This document shows positions 27,398 to 37,315 of a stretch of DNA of 60,856 nucleotides, piece after piece. The stretch is from Shimazuella soli. GTDB taxonomy: Bacteria > Bacillota > Bacilli > Thermoactinomycetales > Thermoactinomycetaceae. The stretch covers positions 1-60,856 of the forward strand of contig NZ_JAKWBN010000013.1 in the NCBI RefSeq assembly GCF_022511585.1. The letters are read 5' to 3'. Every line of letters begins with the position of its first letter. The first letter of the stretch is position 1. The notes under the pieces were generated by a model. That model saw only the letters and a list, made by a program, of their open reading frames with translations, was not told the DNA's origin and searched no databases. Made by a program: the position numbers and the translations under genes.

Positions 27398-28489
27398 ATG
27401 CTTGATACGGACTTAACCCGTCTTCTTCATATTCGTTTTCCAATTATACAAGCTCCAATGGCAGGTGGACCTACTACTCCTACCTTAGTAGCTGCAGTTT
27501 CAAATGCAGGTGGACTAGGAAGTTTGGGGGCAGCATACTTAGCACCAGAACATCTTCGTAGTGAAATTCATAAGATCAGACAATTAACAGACCGTCCATT
27601 TGGAGTCAATTTATTTGTCCCTGAAAATCCCAAGGAATCGAAAGAAACCATTAGTAAAATGACAAATTATCTCAATAAATACCGGACAAAACTGGGCATC
27701 TCCCATAATCCTTCGATTCTAAAGTATCAAGAGGAATTTCAGGATCAGGTTCAAGTAATACTAGAGGAAAAAATCCCTGTATTTAGTTTTACCTTTGGTA
27801 TACCTTCACAATCTCTTTTAGAGGAAATGAAGTCAAGAAAAATTGTTGTAATTGGAACTGCGACTACCGTTGATGAAGCTAGACTATTGGAACAAGCAGG
27901 AGTAGATGCTATTGTAGCTCAAGGAAGTGAATCAGGAGGACATCGTGGTACATTTCTAAAGGATAGTTCTCATTCTCTAATAGGAACGATGGCTCTTGTG
28001 CCGCAGATTGTAGATCAAGCGTCGATCCCAGTTATCGCATCAGGGGGGATTATGGATGGAAGAGGGCTTGTTTCAAGTCTTGTATTAGGTGCAGCTGCTG
28101 TACAAATGGGAACTGCGTTTTTGGCTTGTCCGGAAAGCGGTGCACATCGTGTTTATAAACAAAAAGTTCTATTGGAACATGAAGATGCTACAGAAGTAAC
28201 TCGTGCATACTCAGGCAAAGATGCGCGTGGGATTCGAACAACCTTTATGAATGAAATGCAACATTTTCCAAGCACTATTCCTGCATTTCCCATTCAAAAT
28301 GCAATGACAAAAGATATTCGTCAAGCAGCTGCAAAAGCGAATAACTCTGAGTATATGTCTCTCTGGGCAGGACAAGGTCTTCGCTTAGCCACTGATCACC
28401 CAGCGGAGACAATAGTTCAACTAACGGTTGATCAAGCAAGAAAGATCCTAAAAGAAATAGCTTCAATGAATACATTCAGCAAGGAGTAA
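27398..28489 (+). CDS. Nitronate monooxygenase
   Basis: The 363-aa FMN-dependent TIM barrel is of the NMO/2-nitropropane dioxygenase family: PIIQAPMAGGPTTPTLVAAV N-terminus, AQGSESGGHRG (phosphate/catalytic His loop, about 180-190), VIASGGIMDGRG and MGTAFLACPES for FMN binding. It oxidises nitronates such as propionate-3-nitronate. GGAGG precedes the ATG at good spacing. Single gene with a terminator. Confidence 0.95.
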   Translation: MLDTDLTRLLHIRFPIIQAPMAGGPTTPTLVAAVSNAGGLGSLGAAYLAPEHLRSEIHKIRQLTDRPFGVNLFVPENPKESKETISKMTNYLNKYRTKLGISHNPSILKYQEEFQDQVQVILEEKIPVFSFTFGIPSQSLLEEMKSRKIVVIGTATTVDEARLLEQAGVDAIVAQGSESGGHRGTFLKDSSHSLIGTMALVPQIVDQASIPVIASGGIMDGRGLVSSLVLGAAAVQMGTAFLACPESGAHRVYKQKVLLEHEDATEVTRAYSGKDARGIRTTFMNEMQHFPSTIPAFPIQNAMTKDIRQAAAKANNSEYMSLWAGQGLRLATDHPAETIVQLTVDQARKILKEIASMNTFSKE

Positions 28490-28558
28490 GCTGTATCACT
28501 ATTCTGCTATGAAAAAGGATCAAGTATACGGGTTAACTCCATTGAATGGAACAAAAAT

Positions 28559-28608
28559 AAAAAAGAAACAAGGAGGATGGAATAAAAGGTTTCCTTGTTT
28601 CTTTTTTA
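28559..28608 (+). terminator. Terminator between nitronate monooxygenase and lipoprotein genes
   Basis: AAAAGAAACAAGGA pairs with TCCTTGTTTCTTTT, flanked by A- and T-runs; probably bidirectional. Confidence 0.85.
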
Positions 28609-28635
28609 GATAAGTTTGTTTTCTATTAATATCGC

Positions 28636-30030
28636 CTATGGTAATTCAGGTAATCGTAAATATTCTTGGTACGCATCATGGTAGATTTCAATCCATTTTT
28701 TTAAGCTGGAATGGGTGGGAATCATTCCAGATTGTTCAGCTTGATCATAAGTAGCTCCTGCATTCATTTGTTGTGCTGCTTTTTTATTGTAAATAGTGGC
28801 TATATAAACGGTATTACCCTGATTAGATAGGATGGAATAATCAAACGTTCCGATTTCCTTGTAAGCATCAAAACTTTGCTTTAGTTTTGGCCAATCTGAT
28901 TTTTTAACAGCTGAAATCTCCGCCATAATGAGGAGTGTCAATTTGTTTTGTGGTAAAGGGAGACCAAAACTAATGGTGCGTGTATCAGGATTTATGGATG
29001 CTCGTATTTTTCCTCTCCATTGAGCCGGATAAGATATACGCAAGCCTAAGATATCATCTACATACTGCTCATAAACTAATTTTAATTGATTATTTTCACT
29101 CCAATTATACCAGCTATAGATGGATGGTTGCTCAGCATTGGATAAGCTTTGGCTATTATTGACCATCTCCGTAAAAGCGATATCAATAATACCATCATGA
29201 TTGATATCTTGACTTTTTACATTGTATAGTCGATTGTTTTGTTCACTGTTTAAGCTGTCAAAGGCATCGTATAATTTCCCTTTTTGGATGTAGAAGATGC
29301 CAGCTTTCCCTCCATGAGCACCTTGAAATATATCTGCAACTATTCCTTGGCGATTTTTTTGTACTTTTCCAACAGTGATATAACTCATTTCGACGCTGCC
29401 GTCTATTTTTTTTGCATCCTTTATGTGAAGTTTATGTTGATAAGGTTTGTAAAGAATCATCTCTGTTTTCATATCTGGTAGTTGTTGAAAAACGATTAGA
29501 TCTGGTTGATGATCTTGATCAAGGTCATCAAGTACAGAAGCGCTCGTTTTTTCATCAAGGATAGGAGATAATGTATGTTGCTTGCTCCATTGAAGTACTT
29601 TTGTTTGAGCTTCCAGCTCTGTTTCCCCTTGCATACTAAGAATGATTTCAGGTAACGTATCACCAGTCAAATCTTCTGCTCCCGCCAGTTGAAACTGATC
29701 TCCAGCGAAGGTTCGCTGTTCTATTTTTTTCCATTTTTGGCCTTCCTTTTCAATAATGATGATTCCTAATTGATTTTGAGCTTTAAATAGGCCAATCCCT
29801 TCTGCTTGTTGATCATGATTAAGATCTGCTGCAAAAAAGGGAGTGCGAATTTTTCCGAATTTTGGTGAGGTCCATTTCGCTCCAGTTGGCAAAAAAGGAG
29901 CAATAGCTTTTGCAATTTGTTTTGATGAGATATGATTCGTTTTTTCTTTTTGAGAAAGTAGGTTATTCGAACAAGCAATCAAAAACATAGGCAAGAGTAA
30001 GATACATATGAAAGAGCGTAGTTTTAACAT
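28636..30030 (-). CDS. Lipoprotein with FG-GAP/VCBS-like Asp-rich repeats
   Basis: The 464-aa protein has a lipoprotein signal with lipobox LIAC (Cys20). Four to five repeats with the D-x-N/D-x-D-x calcium-binding-like pattern are visible: DLNHDQQAEGI, DLTGDTLPEII, DLDQDHQPDLI, DINHDGIIDIA, as in FG-GAP/VCBS beta-propeller proteins. The C-terminal third (GLRISYPAQWRGKI onward) resembles a PsbP-like/DUF fold. Extracellular, membrane-anchored. ATG has AAGGAGT upstream. Exact role unknown. Confidence 0.82.
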   Translation of the reverse strand: MLKLRSFICILLLPMFLIACSNNLLSQKEKTNHISSKQIAKAIAPFLPTGAKWTSPKFGKIRTPFFAADLNHDQQAEGIGLFKAQNQLGIIIIEKEGQKWKKIEQRTFAGDQFQLAGAEDLTGDTLPEIILSMQGETELEAQTKVLQWSKQHTLSPILDEKTSASVLDDLDQDHQPDLIVFQQLPDMKTEMILYKPYQHKLHIKDAKKIDGSVEMSYITVGKVQKNRQGIVADIFQGAHGGKAGIFYIQKGKLYDAFDSLNSEQNNRLYNVKSQDINHDGIIDIAFTEMVNNSQSLSNAEQPSIYSWYNWSENNQLKLVYEQYVDDILGLRISYPAQWRGKIRASINPDTRTISFGLPLPQNKLTLLIMAEISAVKKSDWPKLKQSFDAYKEIGTFDYSILSNQGNTVYIATIYNKKAAQQMNAGATYDQAEQSGMIPTHSSLKKWIEIYHDAYQEYLRLPELP

Positions 30031-30371
30031 AGAGTAGATACTCCTTATAAGGAAAATAAGTATAATTACATAATAATATACTTTTTATATTCATATGAAC
30101 ATATAATTTTCGTCTTTAAAGTTTTTTATGTTTATTTCAAATGTATAAAAAAACAGACATAGGTTTGTAATATTCGTTGTTTAAGGACATTTGAATATAG
30201 GGAAAGAATATGTTTTCATGGGTATTGGCGTTTCATTGCATAAGATGGCAATAATGTAATAGTAAAAGAAAGGTAAATATCTGAGTTTCATTTGCAAGAA
30301 AAAAACTTGTCTTTTTTTCATTCCTATACCAAGATAATTTTTTCCAAATAGAACTTATTGGAGGGACTCTT
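30031..30371. other. Divergent intergenic region
   Basis: This AT-rich region carries the promoters of the lipoprotein gene (minus) and the malic enzyme gene (plus). TTGGAGGGAC before 30372 is the malic enzyme ribosome binding site. Nothing else recognised. Confidence 0.4.
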
Positions 30372-32048
30372 ATGCATGATCAACAAGAAACAACACTACG
30401 AGGTCGCAGTATTTTAAAATCTTCCAGGTTAAATAAAGGGGTAGCTTTTTCAATGGAAGAACGGCAGGAACTTGGTTTAAATGGATTACTTCCACCTGCT
30501 GTTCTAACCCTTGAAGAACAAGTATCACGTTCTTATGAACAATTTAAAGAACAACCTGATGATCTTAGTAAATATGTTTATTTGAGTTTATTGCGTTCAC
30601 GTAATGAGATTTTGTTTTATCGGTTGGTGGCTGATCATATAAGTGAAATGTTACCTATTGTATATACACCAACTATTGGTTTAGCAATTCAGAAGTATAG
30701 TCAAGTATATCGTGGGCCAAATGGACTATATCTTTCTATTGATGATCAAGATGGAATGGAAGAGGCATTCCAAAATTTAAGGGTTCATTCAGACGACATC
30801 GATTTAATTGTTGCTACAGATGGGGAAAGAATTTTAGGGATAGGAGACTGGGGAATTGGCGGGATCGATATTGCTATTGGAAAGCTCACCGTCTATACAG
30901 CAGCTGGAGGAATTGACCCCAGTAGAGTACTTCCAGTTATTTTAGATGTTGGAACGAATCGCGAAAGTTTATTGGAAAATCCATTGTATATCGGAAGACG
31001 TCATCCAAGAATTCGCGGAGAACAATATGATGCTTTTATTGATGCCTATGTAAAAACCGCTAATCGTATGTTTCCAAACGCTCTGCTGCATTGGGAAGAT
31101 TTTGCACAGCCTAATGCGAGACCAATTTTAGAGAGATATCAAAATAAATATTGTACGTTTAATGATGATATACAAGGTACAGGTGCTGTTTCCTTAGCTG
31201 TTGTACTGGCAGCTGTTCGCGCTTCTAAGGTTCCATTGGAACAGCATCGGATTGTGGTGTTTGGTGCTGGTTCAGCTGGTATTGGCATTGTAGAGCAGAT
31301 TCGAGATGAGATGGTTCGTAGTGGTCTATCAAAAGAGGAAGCCAACCGTAAGTTTTGGTGTATCGATAGATTTGGATTGTTAGTAGAAAATATGGAAAGC
31401 CTTGCTGATTTTCAACGCCCTTATGCTAGATCTACAGGTGAAGTAACCGGTTGGAGTTATACGACAGACAGGGCTATCAGTTTTCAAGAAGTGGTTCGCC
31501 AAGTCCATCCGACTATTTTGATCGGAACTTCAACAGTTGGTGGTGCATTTACAGAGGAGATCGTTCGTGAGATGGCAGCTAATGTCGACTATCCTATTAT
31601 CTTGCCTATGTCTAATCCGACTAGCTCGTCAGAAGCAATTCCTAGTGACTTAATAAACTGGACAGAAGGTAGAGCTCTTATAGCCACTGGTAGTCCTTTT
31701 AAGCCTGTTTCCTATAATGGTATTACATATGAAATTGGTCAGGCTAATAATGCCTTTGTTTTTCCTGGCATTGGCTTAGGTACAATTGTCTCGCAAGCAG
31801 AGAGGGTAACAGATAACATGTTGGCAGCGGCAGCTGTTGCAGTTGCAGAGATGGTAAAAATTGCGGAACCGGGAACTTCTCTATTACCACCAGTGGAGAA
31901 ATTAAGAGAGGTATCCATAACAGTGGCTACTCATGTGGTACAAGCTGCGATTCAGGATGGTGTCGCGCGAAAGATTCCAGATGATATTCAAAGAGCTGTT
32001 CAAGATGCTATGTGGCAACCAGTTTATCGTCCTCTTAAAGGGATATAA
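30372..32048 (+). CDS. maeA: NAD-dependent malic enzyme
   Basis: The 558-aa long-form malic enzyme decarboxylates malate to pyruvate with NAD. Motifs: [21 protein letters not shown] (family signature), [14 protein letters not shown] (metal and substrate binding), [10 protein letters not shown] (nucleotide binding) and [12 protein letters not shown]. Length fits SfcA/MaeA enzymes (about 560 aa). GGAGG is 6-7 nt before ATG. It is a single gene and links the TCA genes elsewhere in the window to pyruvate. Confidence 0.95.
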   Translation: MHDQQETTLRGRSILKSSRLNKGVAFSMEERQELGLNGLLPPAVLTLEEQVSRSYEQFKEQPDDLSKYVYLSLLRSRNEILFYRLVADHISEMLPIVYTPTIGLAIQKYSQVYRGPNGLYLSIDDQDGMEEAFQNLRVHSDDIDLIVATDGERILGIGDWGIGGIDIAIGKLTVYTAAGGIDPSRVLPVILDVGTNRESLLENPLYIGRRHPRIRGEQYDAFIDAYVKTANRMFPNALLHWEDFAQPNARPILERYQNKYCTFNDDIQGTGAVSLAVVLAAVRASKVPLEQHRIVVFGAGSAGIGIVEQIRDEMVRSGLSKEEANRKFWCIDRFGLLVENMESLADFQRPYARSTGEVTGWSYTTDRAISFQEVVRQVHPTILIGTSTVGGAFTEEIVREMAANVDYPIILPMSNPTSSSEAIPSDLINWTEGRALIATGSPFKPVSYNGITYEIGQANNAFVFPGIGLGTIVSQAERVTDNMLAAAAVAVAEMVKIAEPGTSLLPPVEKLREVSITVATHVVQAAIQDGVARKIPDDIQRAVQDAMWQPVYRPLKGI

Positions 32049-32064
32049 AAAACATGTTTGGAGA

Positions 32065-32100
32065 AAAAAGAGATTGGTGTTTATACATCAATCTCTTTTC
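32065..32100. terminator. Bidirectional terminator
   Basis: AAAAGAGATTGGTG (32066-32079) pairs with CATCAATCTCTTTT (32086-32099) between the convergent malic enzyme and M23 peptidase genes. Confidence 0.88.
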
Positions 32101-32109
32101 GTCTACATG

Positions 32110-33204
32110 TCATGAAATCCATTTTCTGGGGTCGGATGAAGGTGGTTTTTCTCCGTTGCCATATCTTACTTCAAAATGCAAGTGAGGTCCAGTAACGTTT
32201 CCATTTGCTCCGACCGAAGAAATTCTTTCTCCAGCTTTGACTCTTTCTCCTGCATGTACTTTCACTTGATTAGGATAACTATGTGCATATCGAGTAAAGA
32301 CATGTTTTCCATTTTTTTCACCATGATAAATGGTAATTAACCAACCATATCCGGAAGCTGGTGCACTGGATACTACAACTCCATCTCCAGCAGAATAGAT
32401 GGGCGTTCCTGTTCCACCACCATAATCTGCACCTTGATGTAGGATAGGCCGTTTGTAAATGGGATGATTTCGATATCCCCATTGTGAGGTAGTAGGTCCA
32501 TGGGAAGGACGCTGCATTTTACCATTGTACGGAAATCGAAGTTTCCCGTTTTTCCAATCTTCTAAATTGATTTGACTGAATTCATCCTCATGAAGTTCTT
32601 CAAAAGCCTCTAAATCATTCAGGTCCTTTTGACTTTTTTGAAATTCCTTTACTAATGCGTCATATGCAACTTTCGATTTTTTTATTTGTTCGTTTTGTTC
32701 GGAGACTAAGACATCAAATTTGCTTTTTTCTTTTTTGATTTTCTCTACTACTTTTCTTCTTTCTTCAATTAGGGCAGTGTCCTGTTTGATAATAATCCGA
32801 ATTGTTTCTAGTTTGTTTAGAAATTGACCAAAACTTTGAGATTCAAGGAGTTGAGATGTATAGTTGAATTGGCCTTGTTCATAAAACATACGAATGCGCT
32901 TTTTTAGGATCTGATCGTATTTTTCCATTTCTTTCTCCGCATTAGTAAGTCTTTGTTCAATAGGAGCAGCCTGTTGTTGGATTTTTTTGATTTTTGTATT
33001 GGTTTGGTTTATCTCTTCTACAAAACGTTGTAATTCTTTATCTTGTTTTGCTAATTCATTCAATACGATTTCTTTGTTTTGTAAATGTTGTTGAATTTTT
33101 TCGCGTGTTACATCTTCTGCATCAGCATCAGATAAAGGGAGTAAAGGGGAGATAAGTATTGTAATTAGCAGAGAAAATACTAGTTTCTTAGGTAATATTC
33201 GCAA
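32110..33204 (-). CDS. Murein hydrolase activator, coiled-coil plus M23 (LytM) domain
   Basis: The 364-aa protein has a signal peptide (about 1-28, cleaved near ADA), a long coiled coil (about 30-200; EnvC/PcsB-like) and a C-terminal M23 domain (about 245-355). Zinc-site motifs are present: HQGADYGG for HxxxD and HLHFEVRYG for HxH. These proteins cut peptide cross-bridges or activate amidases at division or elongation sites. The start is TTG at 33204 with only weak pairing upstream (GATTGGA). Confidence 0.88.
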   Translation of the reverse strand: MRILPKKLVFSLLITILISPLLPLSDADAEDVTREKIQQHLQNKEIVLNELAKQDKELQRFVEEINQTNTKIKKIQQQAAPIEQRLTNAEKEMEKYDQILKKRIRMFYEQGQFNYTSQLLESQSFGQFLNKLETIRIIIKQDTALIEERRKVVEKIKKEKSKFDVLVSEQNEQIKKSKVAYDALVKEFQKSQKDLNDLEAFEELHEDEFSQINLEDWKNGKLRFPYNGKMQRPSHGPTTSQWGYRNHPIYKRPILHQGADYGGGTGTPIYSAGDGVVVSSAPASGYGWLITIYHGEKNGKHVFTRYAHSYPNQVKVHAGERVKAGERISSVGANGNVTGPHLHFEVRYGNGEKPPSSDPRKWIS

Positions 33205-33590
33205 ATCAAATCAATCCAATCTCTTGTAAGCTTTTCTCATTATGTAAAAATAAGTGAACTTATAATGAAACTATATATTTTACTTACCTTGTAATTCCTC
33301 CTTTGTAGATAATTTTATTCTTATTCGTTTACTCCATATTAGGTTATATGAAAATGGAGTTTTAGAGTAGAAGATATATATGAAGAAAGTGTGTGTTTTC
33401 ATAGTTGGATGGAGACCTCACACATTCAAATCATTGATCAGAAAATTTCGTATAGACCGTGCTTTCTTTACTTTTATATTAAATGCTCATATATTTATAT
33501 AAATAGAAAATAAAACAATTATATATGTAGTAAAAAAATAGGCTTGTGCTGAGAGGCATTTGAATAGTTTGCATCAAAGGGGAGATATCA
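33205..33590. other. Intergenic region before the FemAB-like gene
   Basis: AT-rich divergent region; no operator or RNA motif recognised. AAAGGGGAG at 33576-33584 is a strong ribosome binding site, but no ATG, GTG or TTG follows it in the correct frame. Confidence 0.4.
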
Positions 33591-34715
33591 ATCGATATTA
33601 TATCTACTATTCATCAGATTTCCCCGGACAGCTGGAATTCCTTAGTTAGACCAGGTGGTTTTTATTCTACTTATGAATGGATACAATCTTTAGAATTAGC
33701 GCATGGTCAAAATCCTATTTTTGTTGTAAAAAACGAAGATAAATTTCTAGGTGCTATTCCTACTTGGAAAGGTCCATCTGTTGAAGATAATCTGTTCTCG
33801 CTTTCCAAATTGGTTGGTGATTTACCAGGTATTTGGGACGAGCAGTATTTATGGTTGGGGGGACATAGGGTTACAGCTAATTCTCTAATTTGCATAAATG
33901 GTAGACAGGAAAAACTTGTTGCTAAAAAATTAATTCAATCCGCACGAGTATATGCAGCAAAAAAAAATTACTCGGGTGTAATCTGGCCTTTTCTGTCTGT
34001 AAATGATGCAAATAAAATAGCTGAATACTGTCCAGATGCAAGAGTTATTTTACATTCAGCAGACCCAATCCTACATGTTCCCGCTGGAGGATTTCTCCAA
34101 TTAACAAGATCTGCTAAGCGAAGTGATCGAAAAAAATGGTTACAGGAAATCAAAAGCTTTCATTCCTATGGGGCAACAGTTGAGTGGAAATCTTTAGACA
34201 TTGAAATGATGCAATTTGCAGGTAGACTCATTGCAGAAAATCGGAGAAAGTATGGATCTAGCGGGGGATTGGAATGGATGACTCGCACTTTTTCTGCTCA
34301 ATTAGAGAGTAAGGTCGCAGAAAAAGCAGTGGTGGCACTTTGTCGTCTCGGTAGTTCTGTTAAAGCAATTGCTATTTTTTATCGACATCGCGATTGGTTG
34401 TATGGAAGATACTGGGGATCAGAAAAAGACCATCCACCTTATTCTTATTATGTTCTCACCCAATATGCGGCTTTAGATTGGGCTTCTCAACATGGTTTTC
34501 GGCATATACATCTGTCTATTTCTGCATGGGAGTCAAAAGTCAGAAGAGGAGCTGTACTCTATCCTTTAGCTATGGTTATCCTTCCTATACAGAACAAACC
34601 GAATTTGGTAAGTAAGCAGGTAGCATATGAACACAACATGTCTGTTGTGGAGCATTGGAAGAATCGATTTGCTACTAGACCCGAAGGACTTGATCTATCA
34701 TGGTCAAATTGGTAA
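33591..34715 (+). CDS. FemAB/GNAT-like acyltransferase family protein with ATC at the start position
   Basis: The coding frame reads IDIISTIHQISPDSWNSLVR...FYSTYEWIQSLE, then a long GNAT-like body (HVPAGGFLQLTR, FAGRLIAENRRKYGS, WLYGRYWGS, LDWASQHGFRHIHL), in total about 374 aa, resembling proteins annotated as peptidoglycan biosynthesis/FemAB-like N-acyltransferases found beside biosynthetic genes. AAAGGGGAG ends 6 nt before codon ATC 33591. No ATG, GTG or TTG occurs in frame until TTG 33810, which would remove the conserved N-terminal 73 residues. Either a non-canonical start is used or ATG mutated to ATC. The next gene has the matching context ATATCAATG, 33 bp downstream. Confidence 0.8.
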   Translation: MDIISTIHQISPDSWNSLVRPGGFYSTYEWIQSLELAHGQNPIFVVKNEDKFLGAIPTWKGPSVEDNLFSLSKLVGDLPGIWDEQYLWLGGHRVTANSLICINGRQEKLVAKKLIQSARVYAAKKNYSGVIWPFLSVNDANKIAEYCPDARVILHSADPILHVPAGGFLQLTRSAKRSDRKKWLQEIKSFHSYGATVEWKSLDIEMMQFAGRLIAENRRKYGSSGGLEWMTRTFSAQLESKVAEKAVVALCRLGSSVKAIAIFYRHRDWLYGRYWGSEKDHPPYSYYVLTQYAALDWASQHGFRHIHLSISAWESKVRRGAVLYPLAMVILPIQNKPNLVSKQVAYEHNMSVVEHWKNRFATRPEGLDLSWSNW

Positions 34716-34748
34716 TAAAGCTCAAACACATCAGCGAGGATGATATCA

Positions 34749-35102
34749 ATGTTATATTTAGTTTACAGATTTAAACCTACAGCATATGCTCGTGCAAACC
34801 TTCGTGAATTTTGGAAATGGATGCAGGATCGTGAGGCATGGTTTTATGATGGGCTTGAGATGGTATTAAAAACAGAATGGTATGTTAGAACCATTGGTGT
34901 GGATGTACACAGTGTGGAACATATTGTGTTGTTTGAAAATGAAGAGGCTTGGGGTGCATATCGCGATAAAGTAAGACAAAAAAGCCAAGATACCAATTGG
35001 GAAGCACGACGAACGGAACAAGAGAAATGGTATGACATTTTGGATTCAAGTCTGCTTTCAGATCCACCAGTTCAAATGGGTTTAGATCGAAGAAGATCCT
35101 AA
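34749..35102 (+). CDS. Small conserved protein, possible dimeric alpha-beta barrel
   Basis: The 117-aa protein starts MLYLVYRFKPTAYAR, with a helix EFWKWMQDREAWFYDG and strands TEWYVRTIG and VEHIVLFEN, a layout like ferredoxin-fold dimeric barrel enzymes (NIPSNAP/Dabb type). The second ATG (34749) has GAGGATG upstream at 9 nt; an ATG at 34740 overlaps that site. It lies 33 bp after the FemAB-like gene and is probably in the same operon. No specific function is known. Confidence 0.7.
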   Translation: MLYLVYRFKPTAYARANLREFWKWMQDREAWFYDGLEMVLKTEWYVRTIGVDVHSVEHIVLFENEEAWGAYRDKVRQKSQDTNWEARRTEQEKWYDILDSSLLSDPPVQMGLDRRRS

Positions 35103-35185
35103 AAAAGTATATTGTAAGCAACTATATCTATGTACATTCCTAGACAAGATAGATGAGAGCCACCCACTTGTGATGGTTTTGCATC

Positions 35186-35209
35186 CTCATCAGTAGATCG
35201 ATGAGGAGG
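35186..35209. terminator. Hairpin between convergent genes
   Basis: CCTCATC pairs with GATGAGG over an 8-nt loop within a wider imperfect stem; weak T-run. Candidate shared terminator. Confidence 0.4.
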
Positions 35210-35227
35210 TTTGAAGCTTTCATTTTG

Positions 35228-35746
35228 TTATTGCAAAAGATTTAAACGATTAATAGGGAAATATTCACAAATTAAAAATACGTTTTTTGCCTGATGGATG
35301 GTACTGCAAACTTTGTAAATCATCCAATCATTCTTATCCACTCCAAGATGTTTGGCTATTCTTGAATCTTGGATGAATCCATATTCTAAAATTTCCCGAT
35401 AAAATTCCAGCTTATTCTCTTCGATAATTTTGCCAATTGGAGTTTCTGTATCATAGAGTTCATTTACGATATTAACACTGATATTTTCTTTATAAAAAAG
35501 TGTCTCGGCATAGATGAAGGGACGTTTAGCGGAATCAATTAAACAAATTTCACGCAAAATAGGCTTATCTGATTGGATCTTATGGTGTTTTTTAAGGTGT
35601 TTTGGGCATTCAATCATTTCATGTTGATTGATCAGTTTTACTTTTAGTTGTACCTCGAAAAATATCTCAATTAACTTCGTGATGGAAGATGTTGTCTGAA
35701 CGATAAATTTTCCAAGTTTATTTAAGTGAATTTGATTCACTTTCAT
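35228..35746 (-). CDS. Chorismate lyase-like protein (Rv2949c/DUF98 type)
   Basis: The 172-aa protein resembles the chorismate pyruvate-lyase family that makes 4-hydroxybenzoate: REICLIDSAKRPFIYAETLFY strands, TPIGKIIEENKLEFYREI (conserved PLG..ME-like region with Arg), and a terminal VFLICEYFPINRL. The invariant Arg and Glu needed for product binding appear to be present. It follows the 4-hydroxybenzoate 3-hydroxylase gene by 46 bp on the same strand, which strongly supports the assignment. The ribosome binding site is weak (GAAAG). Confidence 0.72.
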   Translation of the reverse strand: MKVNQIHLNKLGKFIVQTTSSITKLIEIFFEVQLKVKLINQHEMIECPKHLKKHHKIQSDKPILREICLIDSAKRPFIYAETLFYKENISVNIVNELYDTETPIGKIIEENKLEFYREILEYGFIQDSRIAKHLGVDKNDWMIYKVCSTIHQAKNVFLICEYFPINRLNLLQ

Positions 35747-35792
35747 ATGATGCTTTCAACACTTCACTTAAATTTATCATTATCATCTTTTA

Positions 35793-37052
35793 TTACGGTT
35801 TAAAATAGCCAACATAGTCTTCAGCAAATAATGTTGCATATGAGCCGTTTTTCTGCAATCTTTCAAGTCTGGCTTGACGCAGGCGATCCGAAAAGGCTAA
35901 ATATTTGTTTTCGTTTGAGTCGACCGTATTGTGAATCAATCGAATCATCCAATCTGAAAATTCTTGTGTTTTCCATATATGAGGTAATCGCATAGTTGAA
36001 TATTGGTTCAATAGCGTTTCGTCTCTATTGTGATAATAATGGATGATAGCTTTTGCTAAGGCATCAGAATCGGCAATAGCTAGATTCATTCCTTTTGCTC
36101 CTACAGGAGTAATAATGTGAGCAGCATCACCAGCGAGAAAGAGTTTTCCAAATTGCATGGGTTCCATCACAACACTGCGCATGTTAAGAACGCGCTTTTC
36201 AATCAATGGTCCTCTAACTAAGTTCTCATCCCCTTCAATAGATAAGCGTTTATTGAGTTCCTCCCATACTCGATCATCAGACCAATTAGAGGCGGTGTCA
36301 TTTGGGGGACACTCTAAGTAAAACCGAGTGATTTCAGATGTTCGTGGCATTTGTCCAGCAAATCCAGATTCATGTAGTGCATACACGATTCTTTCCATTG
36401 TAGATGGTACTTCTGCTAGAATGGCTAACCATCCAATTCCATATTGTTTGGAAAATATTTTTGCTTTGTTTTGCGGAATTGATGATCGGCTGATACCATG
36501 AAATCCATCACACCCAGCTATGTAATCGCATTCTATTTCCAAAAGTGTATTAGTAGATATTGGGGAAGAACAAGTTACTACTGGACGACTACTTTCCAAT
36601 CCTTTTAATTCTACGGCCGGGTGAGAAAATAATATCTGTCCTCCGCGTGAGATGAATAGCTGAATGAAGTCTTGTACAACAAATTGTTGGGGGTATACCC
36701 AATGGGAGCCACTAGCGACTTCACCATATGGGATTTCATAACTATGTCCATTGTGCCGAAATTCGCATATAGTATGAGGGACACCTTTGTTATCTAATCC
36801 GTCTGAAAACCCATTTTTTCTCATGAATTTTACAATGTGGTGCTCAATAAATCCTGCTCGAGCTCTAGACTCTACATAATCCCGGGATTGGCGTTCGACT
36901 ATAATACAATCTATTCCTTCTTTTTGGAGCAGAAGACCTAATACCAGTCCTGCTGGACCAGCTCCTAATATAGTAACTTTTGTACTTGTCCGTTTTACAT
37001 CAATATGATTGTGCTCCCCATCTTCAGTATGGAAAGGAAGAGACGCTATCAT
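35793..37052 (-). CDS. pobA: 4-hydroxybenzoate 3-monooxygenase (PobA-like)
   Basis: The 419-aa class A flavoprotein hydroxylase converts 4-hydroxybenzoate to 3,4-dihydroxybenzoate with NAD(P)H and oxygen. Motifs: GAGPAGLVLGLLLQ (FAD ADP part), ESRARAGFIEHHIV, CDYIAGCDGFHGISR (DG motif), PRTSEITRFYLECP and GDAAHIITPVGAKGMNLAI (GD motif, pteridine binding). ATG 37052 is 7 nt after GGGAGG; TTG 37058 is too close to it. A chorismate-lyase-like gene follows, and no protocatechuate dioxygenase or other pca gene is in the window, pointing to biosynthesis rather than degradation (inference). Confidence 0.92.
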   Translation of the reverse strand: MIASLPFHTEDGEHNHIDVKRTSTKVTILGAGPAGLVLGLLLQKEGIDCIIVERQSRDYVESRARAGFIEHHIVKFMRKNGFSDGLDNKGVPHTICEFRHNGHSYEIPYGEVASGSHWVYPQQFVVQDFIQLFISRGGQILFSHPAVELKGLESSRPVVTCSSPISTNTLLEIECDYIAGCDGFHGISRSSIPQNKAKIFSKQYGIGWLAILAEVPSTMERIVYALHESGFAGQMPRTSEITRFYLECPPNDTASNWSDDRVWEELNKRLSIEGDENLVRGPLIEKRVLNMRSVVMEPMQFGKLFLAGDAAHIITPVGAKGMNLAIADSDALAKAIIHYYHNRDETLLNQYSTMRLPHIWKTQEFSDWMIRLIHNTVDSNENKYLAFSDRLRQARLERLQKNGSYATLFAEDYVGYFKP

Positions 37053-37315
37053 GAACAAACCTCCCAGAGGACTTGAAAATTATTCAATATTCCAAAAAAT
37101 GATTTGCTTCTCCACATCGGGTGAAAGTTATAACAATATCTATTATATCTTTTGTTATTTTATTTGGAAATGCTTTTATTGATAGATCGCGATTTGGGAA
37201 TAAAAACAAGAATAGTACAAAATCAGAAATTACTATGATAAGTAGCTTTTTTGAATCTTAATTAACAGGATGGATAATAATCAGACTGGGTAAGTTAAGA
37301 AAAAGGGAGGGAAAT

